Position numbers and translations under genes: made by a program
In this document: positions 1-5,989 of the stretch, piece after piece
How positions within the stretch are numbered: position 1 is the stretch's first letter
How the letters are laid out: each line of letters opens with the position of its first letter
The notes under the pieces: model-generated
The model's database searches: none
The model's input: the letters and a program-made list of their open reading frames with translations, nothing else
What the model was told of the DNA's origin: nothing
Assembly (NCBI GenBank): GCA_903866355.1
Contig: CAIPNE010000719.1
Span: 1 to 7,366, forward strand
Length of the DNA: 7,366 nt
Origin: an uncultured Gammaproteobacteria bacterium
GTDB taxonomy: Bacteria; Pseudomonadota; Gammaproteobacteria; Ga0077536
Reading direction: 5' to 3'

Positions 1-65
1 GTGGTAAGTTCACCACAAGGGCGCCCCGCGACGAGCTTAATGAACGACAGCTGGTGGCTATTTAA
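1..65 (+). CDS. possible C-terminal end of a convergent plus-strand gene (partial, unrecognised)
   Basis: The frame starting at base 3 is open from the left edge to a TAA at 63-65 and gives 20 residues ending RDELNERQLVAI. The composition is charged and protein-like, unlike the Arg/Pro/Ser/Cys-rich noise in most other frames here. If real, it is the tail of a gene transcribed towards the carboxylase operon. The call rests only on composition and position. The frame starting at base 1 is also open, to a TAA at 178-180, but ends in a low-quality CCRRRAARW stretch. A minus-strand frame is open over the same bases too. The product cannot be recognised. Confidence 0.25.
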   Translation, partial: GKFTTRAPRDELNERQLVAI

Positions 66-172
66 GCGGGGCGGCGGCGCGGTCTATGAGGGTGTGCGAG
101 GAACGAGTTATGGGCTTGGGCTTAACGAACAGCAATGCTGCCGGCGACGAGCAGCTCGGTGGGCGCCCGGCC

Positions 173-211
173 AAAAATAAAACGCTGCTGGCGCTGCAGT
201 CGCTAATTTTT
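173..211. terminator. candidate weak bidirectional terminator
   Basis: An A-tract (AAAAAT, 173-178) and a T-tract (ATTTTT, 206-211) flank a small GC-rich stem CTGC/GCAG (185-188 with 196-199, 7-base loop). Read on either strand this gives a hairpin followed by a U-rich run: TTTTATTTTT on the minus strand and TAATTTTT on the plus strand. That could end the carboxylase transcript and a convergent one. The GC stem is only 4 bp (5 with a G-T wobble) and is separated from the tracts, so the call is tentative. Confidence 0.2.
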
Positions 212-340
212 GAGAAGACTTCGGGCAGCTGGCGCCCTTAAGGGGTGGCCAGCGTAGCCGGTCGGGACCTAGGTGCAGGTGCAGGGTTTTAGCGTCGACC
301 CGCCCGGTGGCGATTAGCTTCCGTCGGCGAGTTGTCCAAC

Positions 341-359
341 GGGGCACTGCTCGTGCCCC
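341..359 (-). terminator. hairpin directly after the last operon gene
   Basis: GGGGCAC and GTGCCCC form a perfect 7-bp stem around a 5-base loop, two bases beyond the TAA of the final gene (362-364). A second small inverted repeat, GTTG-GA-CAAC (331-340), follows at once on the minus strand. No U-tract follows, so this is not a textbook intrinsic terminator. It could stabilise the 3' end of the operon mRNA or assist Rho-dependent ending. The stem is certain; the role is inferred. Confidence 0.45.
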
Positions 360-361
360 TG

Positions 362-1207
362 TTAATCCCCAGCCGGCAAAGTGGCACAGCGCGCGAGTAC
401 CAGTTCGGGCTGGGCGGTGGGGGGAATGCTGCCGTAGAGGAGCTGGTCGGTGGGCAGCGGTGCCGGATCTGCCGACTGCCAAAATGCGTCACCCAAGGCA
501 CCGCCGAAACCGCGCCGAGATTGGTTAAGTGCCACCAAAGCGGTCGGCGCCAGCTCGGCGCCTAGGAGGATGTCCGTGGCGGCGGTCAATTCGCCCGCAC
601 CAGCCGGTAGGAGTGCGGCATCCAGCGCCAAGGCGCTTACCCAACCGTAATGGCGGGCGGCCCGCAAGAGGGGAACGCAGGCCTCGGCCTCATCGGCATC
701 GATAGGCGTGGTGTGGGTACGCGAAATAAGCAGTCCGGCGAGGGGTTTGTCGGCAAAAGTACGGATAAACGCCGCACACGCGGTGCTCAGGTCGTCGAGA
801 TCATCGAAGCTGGGTGGCTCGCTCGCCCCTAAGGCAGACAAGAGGTCGATGGGCGAACGAAGCTTTAAGACTAAATCGATGTCGCCCGCGAATTTGTGCA
901 CCCAAGTATCAAGCACCTCACTCACAAAGGCTTTGCCCAGAGGGTCGGCGACCACCGCCAACGCCCTCTCCAAGGGACTGACACCCGCAGGTGTCCGGCA
1001 CAGCGCGGGGGCCAGTACATCGAGGGTGAGCACTTGCGTGCGCACCAGCTTGCGGGCCTGCGCCACGGTGTTGGCGTAACGCGTGGCCTGCTCTAGCCAG
1101 TCGGCTGGATTACCGGCAAACACCCGTCCTGCGTACTCGCTGTATTCAATCCAGAGTACGCAGGAGCGCTGACCAGCCAGCCACGCCTTTAGATACTGAG
1201 CGGACAT
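362..1207 (-). CDS. putative epsilon (fifth) subunit of an acetophenone carboxylase-like complex
   Basis: This 281-residue protein (about 30 kDa) shows no family motif I can name with certainty. It is the last gene of the operon, 37 bases after the HyuB-like gene. That is the place and roughly the size of Apc5/Apc-epsilon, the 34-kDa component of acetophenone carboxylase that is separate from the core complex; the role is inferred from this context. It has no signal peptide or membrane segment, so it should be cytoplasmic. Short strand-like segments alternate with helices (about residues 107-118 DIDLVLKLRSP, 155-165 LAGLLISRTH, 187-197 WVSALALDA, 211-219), resembling an alpha/beta barrel, but no catalytic motif stands out. 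The ATG at 1207 is preferred because the sequence upstream is Pro/Ala-rich and overlaps the HyuB end. The ATG at 1279 is an alternative with a GGAG four bases upstream. The ribosome site before 1207 is weak (GCAGG). The coding frame is certain; the function is moderate. Confidence 0.7.
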   Translation of the reverse strand: MSAQYLKAWLAGQRSCVLWIEYSEYAGRVFAGNPADWLEQATRYANTVAQARKLVRTQVLTLDVLAPALCRTPAGVSPLERALAVVADPLGKAFVSEVLDTWVHKFAGDIDLVLKLRSPIDLLSALGASEPPSFDDLDDLSTACAAFIRTFADKPLAGLLISRTHTTPIDADEAEACVPLLRAARHYGWVSALALDAALLPAGAGELTAATDILLGAELAPTALVALNQSRRGFGGALGDAFWQSADPAPLPTDQLLYGSIPPTAQPELVLARCATLPAGD

Positions 1208-1238
1208 TTTGCTAGGGCTGCCTGCAGGTAGCGCTGGG

Positions 1239-1254
1239 GCGGGCCTAGGCCCGC
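1239..1254. repeat. perfect 16-bp palindrome spanning the HyuB stop codon
   Basis: GCGGGCCTAGGCCCGC reads identically on both strands and is centred on the TAG stop (1245-1247) of the HyuB-like gene. In RNA it would form a 6-bp GC-only stem with a CUAG loop, 31 bases before the start of the last gene, which itself lacks a good ribosome site. It could partially end transcription or limit ribosome passage, lowering the amount of the fifth subunit against the core. The palindrome is seen directly; the role is inference. Confidence 0.6.
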
Positions 1255-3485
1255 GCGCCGCCCGCTCCGCGCATGGCATCTAGCTCCGCCTCGAGCTGGG
1301 CTATTCGCAGGTCTTTGGGGTTGGGCATCATGATGGGCACGATGGCGTCGGCGGGACAGGTGTCGTCGGGCGAGCCACGATAAATCAGGCTGCGGTCTTT
1401 CCACGAACCATAGAAAGGCACAGCCGCGGGCGGCGCCTCGGTTTCCCACTCTTTCACAAACTCGTGATAAGGCTTGCCGCGGGCCTTGCGGAGTTCGCGT
1501 TCGGCCAAGCGCGCCGCCGTGGTCGCGGTGTAATCCACTGCCCCGGTTTTTTCATCCATCAGAACGCGGTAAATATTGTTAACGCTCAAGATGGAGATTA
1601 GCCCGTCGAGATAATCTTTAGACACGAGCTCCGGATCGCGCTCCAGTACGTCGCCATAACCGCCGCCGCCGCCTTGGGTAATCATGTACAGCTCGCCGGG
1701 TTTGGCGAACTCTAACTGCAGGCCCATGTGGTGCGTGGAGTATTTAGCACCCGGGAACGGGCGTTCGTTCATGATCTGCGGAATGGTGAAGCGCATGAGT
1801 TCGCGCTTGTCTTTCATGATCTCAAAAACGTTCACGCCCTTAACCTTACAGAGCGGCAAGGTGCCCGGCGCGTAACCACCAAAAATGCCGTAGGTGGTGG
1901 GGAATTTAGAACCAATACTGCAGCACATGAAGCCCCACATGGAGGTGTCTTTCATGGTGGCAATTTGCTGGTAGCCATGGCCGCCGCGGAACTTGCCAAA
2001 ACCTTCCGCGTCCTGCATCAGGCGGTGGGGCACAATTTTGATCAGCGGGACTTCTTCTTCAATGAGTTCCTGCTCACCAATGTCGGCCATCGGGGCGAAA
2101 ATGGGTGCCATGGAGTGCTCGCCGTCGCGATTCCAGCGCGCCGCGCCCCCCATCCCATTGAGGTCGGCACACACATTGCCCACCAGTTCGCCGTACTGAT
2201 TTACGCCACCGTAAATGAAGGTGACGATCATGTTGTACCAACCGGCAATGATGTCGGTGGCGCGGTGGCTAGAGCTGTACAGGTATTTGGGCACGGCAAT
2301 TTGGACCGCCGTAAAGCTCGGGAAAAAGGTCATCATGCTCTGCGCATTCGGCGCATCCGCCGAGGAGTGCAGCGCCGAGCGGCGGTCGGTTAGCACCGTC
2401 ATGGGCGCAAATACCGCCTGATTACGCGGCAGATCGGGCCACACGAAGCTTAGGAACTCTTGCGCCAGCATGCCCTTGAGCGACGCCAACACGGGGTTGT
2501 TGGGCCGGTTGAGGAATTCCGGCGAAGAGCCCCGGAAATCGATGATGAGTTCGTCGCCCTTTTTATGCAGCTCGCAGCGAATGCGAATGAGGCAATTCTC
2601 GCGCAGCGTGCCGTCGGCGAAAACATTGGTCCGAATTTTACCGTCTGGCCAGCACGTGAGCCGCCGCCGAACTTCGGCTTCGGTATCGGTGAGTGTTTTA
2701 CGCAAGGTGGCGATAACCGCCGCCACGCCGTATTCAGCGATGGCTTCTTCAACGCGCGCTTTCATGCGCATGGCGGCGAAGAATTTCGACTTCATCCCTT
2801 CGAGCTGCAGCTTGGGCTCGCGCACCGAGTTTTGCAGGAAAGTCATGATGTCGCGCTTGAACGCGTAATTTTCGCCGACTTTGATCGGCGACATTTTGAG
2901 ACCTTCGTCGAACGGCGATTCCGCCGCCGAGGGCATGCCGCCCGGCTCAATGGCGCCGTTCTCACCCTCGTGCACAATGGCCCCGGTGAAGCAAATCAGC
3001 TCGCCATTGTGGAATACCGGCAAGACGAGGCTCTGGTCGGTGTTATGGATGTTGCCGTAGCGCGCATCGTTGTGCATGAAGATGTCGCCATCTTTCAGGC
3101 CCACGGTGGGATCGTCCTTCCAGTATTTAAGGATGAACTTCACGGGATGCTGCGTGAGCACGGAGAAAATGAGCACCCCGCCCATGCTGGCGAGCGCCAA
3201 ATCGCCGTTGGCAGTCCACACCCCGGAGATGAGATCGCCCCATTTGGCCCCGGGTGCCGCGCCCATCTGTTCGACCATGTCGAAGGATTCGTTACAGGCG
3301 GTTTGCAGCTTGTGACGCACCAAATTGATTTGGTCGGGATCTGCAAACTGCCCTAGTGCCTCAGTTTCCCGCGGCGTGGTTGGTACCACGCTGTGGTCTT
3401 CCATAATTTCCTGGTCAGGTCCCAGAAACAGCACGTTTTCCTCTAGGAATTTCTCAATGATCGACTTTTCTTGATCACCGCCCAT
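1245..3485 (-). CDS. HyuB-like (hydantoinase B/oxoprolinase) carboxylase subunit, Apc4/AcxB type
   Basis: This 746-residue protein belongs to the hydantoinase B/oxoprolinase family, which in acetone and acetophenone carboxylases joins the activated ketone (as enol phosphate) to the activated bicarbonate. The N-terminal half carries the family's metal-site region: NDARYGNIHNTD (139-150) followed by PVFHNGEL (156-163) and a distal histidine in IVHEGENG (170-177). Candidate ligands are D140, H147, D150 and H172. The C-terminal half has GFGKFRGGHGYQ (495-506) and the hallmark GGGGGYGDVLERDPELVSKD (605-624). The last 20 residues form a short heptad-like helix (I728, L731, L735, M738) that could aid assembly. 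The ATG at 3485 is chosen because GAGAGGT lies 7 bases upstream; a longer reading to 3614 would only add residues that overlap the upstream gene out of frame. It starts 25 bases after the second HyuA-like gene. It is cytoplasmic. The family is certain; the substrate is unknown. Confidence 0.93.
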   Translation of the reverse strand: MGGDQEKSIIEKFLEENVLFLGPDQEIMEDHSVVPTTPRETEALGQFADPDQINLVRHKLQTACNESFDMVEQMGAAPGAKWGDLISGVWTANGDLALASMGGVLIFSVLTQHPVKFILKYWKDDPTVGLKDGDIFMHNDARYGNIHNTDQSLVLPVFHNGELICFTGAIVHEGENGAIEPGGMPSAAESPFDEGLKMSPIKVGENYAFKRDIMTFLQNSVREPKLQLEGMKSKFFAAMRMKARVEEAIAEYGVAAVIATLRKTLTDTEAEVRRRLTCWPDGKIRTNVFADGTLRENCLIRIRCELHKKGDELIIDFRGSSPEFLNRPNNPVLASLKGMLAQEFLSFVWPDLPRNQAVFAPMTVLTDRRSALHSSADAPNAQSMMTFFPSFTAVQIAVPKYLYSSSHRATDIIAGWYNMIVTFIYGGVNQYGELVGNVCADLNGMGGAARWNRDGEHSMAPIFAPMADIGEQELIEEEVPLIKIVPHRLMQDAEGFGKFRGGHGYQQIATMKDTSMWGFMCCSIGSKFPTTYGIFGGYAPGTLPLCKVKGVNVFEIMKDKRELMRFTIPQIMNERPFPGAKYSTHHMGLQLEFAKPGELYMITQGGGGGYGDVLERDPELVSKDYLDGLISILSVNNIYRVLMDEKTGAVDYTATTAARLAERELRKARGKPYHEFVKEWETEAPPAAVPFYGSWKDRSLIYRGSPDDTCPADAIVPIMMPNPKDLRIAQLEAELDAMRGAGGARA

Positions 3486-3492
3486 GGCCGCC

Positions 3493-3499
3493 ACCTCTC
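3493..3499 (-). promoter_or_regulatory. ribosome-binding site of the HyuB-like gene
   Basis: GAGAGGT on the minus strand lies 7 bases before the ATG at 3485, in the 25-base gap after the preceding stop. It decides the start against the longer in-frame reading from 3614. Confidence 0.7.
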
Positions 3500-3510
3500 G
3501 CTGTCTGGAA

Positions 3511-5634
3511 CTATTCTTTAACCAACCACGCCGAACTGTTGAGGCCCATGGTGAGCTTCCAACCGGGTTCGATGAGGTAGGTCGTACGGGGGGTTTCGAT
3601 GAGGGCGGGGCCAACGACTGTCATGCCTTCGCTCACCGCGCGGTAGTCGTATACCGCGGTCATTTGTCCGTCTTGCACGTCTGGGAACCAGCATTCGCGA
3701 TGGCTGGTCGGAACCGCTTGTGCGGGCGTGCTGGCGGTAGATTGAACCAGGTTCAAACGCTCGTGTTCCACATAGGACACGACCCGAATAACGTTGATGC
3801 GAACCCCGGCCTCCGGCGCCTGGCTGCCTTCGCCAAAACGCTGCGCGTAGTTCACGCTGAAGCGGTCGAGCAAGGTAATGACGTCCTGCATGGATTGGAG
3901 GCGCGCCAGCGGAGAGGTGACGCTAATTTGCGCGAGCTGGTTGCCGTAGCGCATATCGAGTTCGACGCGGGTTTTGATCGCGGCGGTGTCTACGCCCTGC
4001 CGTACTAAGTCTTCACGCCCACGCGATTCCAACTCGGCGACGGTCGCATTGAAGACGACAAAGTCTTCCAGCATCGTGCGCTTGGTGGCGTCGTAGAGCA
4101 TGAGGTACAACGACTTTTCGTGAATATGGAGGGCATCCATATTGCCGGCACCTAGCGCGGAGAAAACCGAGCTAAAGGGCGGAATGAGCACTTTGTGGAT
4201 GCCCAGTCGACCGGCGTAGCCGCAAGCATGAATGGGACCACCGCCACCGTAACTGAGAATGACGAAGTGCTTGGGGTTATAGCCTTTAACCGCCACTTCT
4301 TTAAAGATGGCCGAGGCCATATTGGCGTCGACTTTGCGCTTGATGGCTTTAGCCGCCTCGATGAGCGTCATGCCCGAGGGCTTGCAAATGTGTTCCTCAA
4401 TCGCACGCTCAGCCCGGCGCTTGCTCACCGAGATAGTGCCGCCCGCGTAGTTGTGCTCGTCCAAATAACCCAGCACCAGATTAGCGTCGGTGGTGGTGGG
4501 CAACTTGCCGCCGCGGCCATAACAGGCCGGGCCAGGATCGGAGCCGGCGCTGTCGGGGCCCACTTCCACCGCATCCCAGAGCCGATCGTAACGGGCGATC
4601 GAACCACCACCAGCACCCAAGGGGTGGAGGTAGGTCATGGGCGAACTGACCAGCCAGCGGTCGATGACCGGGTTGAAATCGTAGAACTTCACGCCATCGG
4701 CGGTGACCAGACCAATATCGAAGCTCGTGCCACCCATGTCGGTGGCGATGATGTTGGGCAGCTTGAACTGGGCCGAAATGTAGTTGGAGGCTTCTAGCCC
4801 CGCCACCGGACCCGAATGAATGGTTTGCAGGGCGTGCGTGGAATTGAGCTGCGCCATGCCCGAGGTGTTGTGCACCAGTAGCATGGGGCGCTTGTAGCCA
4901 TTCTGCCGCAGCACGATTTCGAGCGAGGACATACCGTGGTACATCTGATCGTGCAGATAGGCATCCAGCACGGCTGACATCGTTCTGGAGTACTCGGCCT
5001 TACGGCCTGCCACGCGATGCGACAACACAATGGGGATAGCACCCAACACGTGGGTCGGATATTCCGACAAGATAATGCGCTCGACTTCGCGTTCGTGCGC
5101 GGGATTGACCACCGCGTTCACCAACGACACCACGAAAGCCTGCGCGCCGCCGTCGACCAGTTTGCGCACTTGGGTGCGCACGTCTTCCTCGTCCACGGTT
5201 AGTACGGCCGTGCCTTTGTAATCCACCCGCTCCTGAATGCCCACGATCATCGACATTTTAACGAGCGGAATGGGCCGGTCGGCACCCGGCAAGTCGGTTT
5301 GTTCGGCATCCGAAAGGCCATCGCCATAACCACGGGCACGCATCAGCGGCACCGAGGATTCGAAGCCCGCGGTGGTCAACAATCCCACTAAGGGACCGTT
5401 GCGCTGGATCAGCGCATTCGTGCCCAGCGTGGTGCCATAACGCACGGCATCGACGCTGCCCAGCACTTCTTGCACCGTACGACCTAGCTCCAAACAGGCG
5501 TTTTGCAAGGCTTCCATGAAGCCAGACGCCAAGTTGTGGTGGGTGGTCAGGGCTTTGGTTTCGACGTACTGGCCGTCGAAGGCTAAAAAGCAGTCGGTAA
5601 AAGTACCGCCAATATCAACACTAACCCGCCGCAT
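3511..5634 (-). CDS. HyuA-like ATP-dependent subunit (second HyuA copy), Apc3/AcxA type
   Basis: This complete 707-residue hydantoinase A/oxoprolinase protein has the ASKHA-type ATP-binding fold. Both phosphate motifs are present: DIGGTFTD at residues 7-14 and DMGGTSFD at 299-306. Other family landmarks are GTTLGTNAL (67-75), the HRVAGRKAEYSRTMSAVLDAY region (206-226), SGPVAG (274-279), GAGGGSIA (340-347), GPDSAGSDPGPACYGRGG (359-376), TDANLVLGYLD (382-392) and SYGGGGPIHA (461-470), with the usual C-terminal GPALIE/TTYLIEPGW block (675-692). In the family this subunit uses ATP to phosphorylate the ketone enol and/or bicarbonate before carboxylation. The ATG at 5634 lies inside the end of the gamma gene (14-base overlap) with AAGGGGA 6 bases upstream, so the two are probably translationally coupled. 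Catalytic motifs appear intact. Hydantoinase or oxoprolinase activity is unlikely given the gamma gene and second HyuA next door. The family is certain, the carboxylase role is strong, and the substrate is unknown. Confidence 0.94.
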   Translation of the reverse strand: MRRVSVDIGGTFTDCFLAFDGQYVETKALTTHHNLASGFMEALQNACLELGRTVQEVLGSVDAVRYGTTLGTNALIQRNGPLVGLLTTAGFESSVPLMRARGYGDGLSDAEQTDLPGADRPIPLVKMSMIVGIQERVDYKGTAVLTVDEEDVRTQVRKLVDGGAQAFVVSLVNAVVNPAHEREVERIILSEYPTHVLGAIPIVLSHRVAGRKAEYSRTMSAVLDAYLHDQMYHGMSSLEIVLRQNGYKRPMLLVHNTSGMAQLNSTHALQTIHSGPVAGLEASNYISAQFKLPNIIATDMGGTSFDIGLVTADGVKFYDFNPVIDRWLVSSPMTYLHPLGAGGGSIARYDRLWDAVEVGPDSAGSDPGPACYGRGGKLPTTTDANLVLGYLDEHNYAGGTISVSKRRAERAIEEHICKPSGMTLIEAAKAIKRKVDANMASAIFKEVAVKGYNPKHFVILSYGGGGPIHACGYAGRLGIHKVLIPPFSSVFSALGAGNMDALHIHEKSLYLMLYDATKRTMLEDFVVFNATVAELESRGREDLVRQGVDTAAIKTRVELDMRYGNQLAQISVTSPLARLQSMQDVITLLDRFSVNYAQRFGEGSQAPEAGVRINVIRVVSYVEHERLNLVQSTASTPAQAVPTSHRECWFPDVQDGQMTAVYDYRAVSEGMTVVGPALIETPRTTYLIEPGWKLTMGLNSSAWLVKE

Positions 5635-5989
5635 TGGTCTTCCCCTTAGCGCCCGCGTGACGTTCTTTTAGACTGTCGATGTCCAAGTCGATGTCGTGGG
5701 TCAACGGGTGACCCGGCGGCAAATACTCGTTTTCCATCAGCGTGCCGCAGCTGGGGCAATAGAACTCGATGATCCGGCACCACAGCGGATCCGGCGCGTA
5801 GGTGAAGGGGTAGCTTTCGTCCAAAATGGGGCGGTGGACTTCGCGCGGGTTGCGGTTGTGGACCAGCAAGCCTTCTTTATAGTTCGAGCGAGCAGGACCA
5901 ATGTCATGGTTGCACCGGCGGCAGTGCCAGCGTTCTGCGTCGAGATCGATTTCGAGATATTCGGTGATCGCCACCCGTTGATTGCTCAT
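5621..5989 (-). CDS. acetone/acetophenone carboxylase gamma subunit-like protein (zinc-ribbon-like)
   Basis: This 122-residue protein fits the acetone carboxylase gamma family by motif order. It has a WHCRRCNHDIGP block (21-32), SNYKEG (35-40), then EFYCPSCGT (75-83) and PPGHPLTHDIDLD (91-103). C23/C26 and C78/C81 make two CxxC pairs suited to one structural zinc; C71 is an extra nearby cysteine. In this enzyme class gamma is a small structural part of the core complex and has no known catalysis of its own. The ATG at 5989 is chosen because GGAGGT lies 9 bases upstream and the start overlaps the previous stop as ATGA; the longer in-frame reading to 6163 is Arg-rich and overlaps the upstream gene. 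It sits between two HyuA-like genes, which is the five-subunit (acetophenone) arrangement. The lysine- and alanine-rich tail (109-122) is probably disordered. Confidence 0.9.
   Translation of the reverse strand: MSNQRVAITEYLEIDLDAERWHCRRCNHDIGPARSNYKEGLLVHNRNPREVHRPILDESYPFTYAPDPLWCRIIEFYCPSCGTLMENEYLPPGHPLTHDIDLDIDSLKERHAGAKGKTNAAG
5641..5647 (-). promoter_or_regulatory. ribosome-binding site of the second HyuA-like gene
   Basis: AAGGGGA on the minus strand lies 6 bases before the ATG at 5634, within the last codons of the gamma gene. This is consistent with coupled re-initiation. Confidence 0.65.

Larger units (their letters stand above)
66..361. other. intergenic stretch without a confident gene
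   Basis: No frame here is both long and protein-like. Minus-strand frames that continue past the end of the last operon gene are short, or rich in Arg, Pro, Ser and Cys. The stretch holds a perfect 10-bp palindrome CCCTTAAGGG at 235-244, a short tandem GGTGCA duplication near 272-283, a possible weak bidirectional terminator at 173-211, and a clear hairpin at 341-359. A 43-codon plus-strand frame (110-241) has a GAGGAA-like ribosome site before its ATG, but nothing else supports it. Confidence 0.5.

Noticed and set aside
110..241. 43-codon plus-strand small frame with a GAGGAA-like ribosome site
   Set aside because: A single short frame with no recognisable product, overlapping a candidate terminator; one purine-rich hexamer is weak evidence.
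235..244. 10-bp palindrome CCCTTAAGGG as a possible operator
   Set aside because: It is isolated, far from any promoter I can see and downstream of the operon; one palindrome of this length is expected by chance often enough.
108..482. 124-residue minus-strand frame running from inside the last gene into the intergenic region
   Set aside because: It starts out of frame inside the epsilon-like gene and is rich in Arg, His, Pro and Cys, with no plausible start of its own.
1728..2393. 221-residue plus-strand open frame
   Set aside because: Antisense to the C-terminal half of the HyuB-like gene, with no recognisable motif and shadow-like composition.
2460..3356. 298-residue plus-strand open frame
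   Set aside because: It lies wholly antisense to the HyuB-like gene, whose family motifs are intact. Its His/Arg/Phe-rich composition is typical of an antisense shadow in GC-rich DNA.
3486..3614. Longer N-terminus for the HyuB-like gene
   Set aside because: The extension overlaps the end of the second HyuA-like gene out of frame and reads as low-quality sequence. GAGAGGT marks the ATG at 3485.
3484..4008. 174-residue plus-strand open frame
   Set aside because: Antisense to the C-terminal part of the second HyuA-like gene, with no motif and no good ribosome site.
4195..4797. 200-residue plus-strand open frame
   Set aside because: Antisense to the second HyuA-like gene across its phosphate and GPDSAG motifs; it has no motif of its own.
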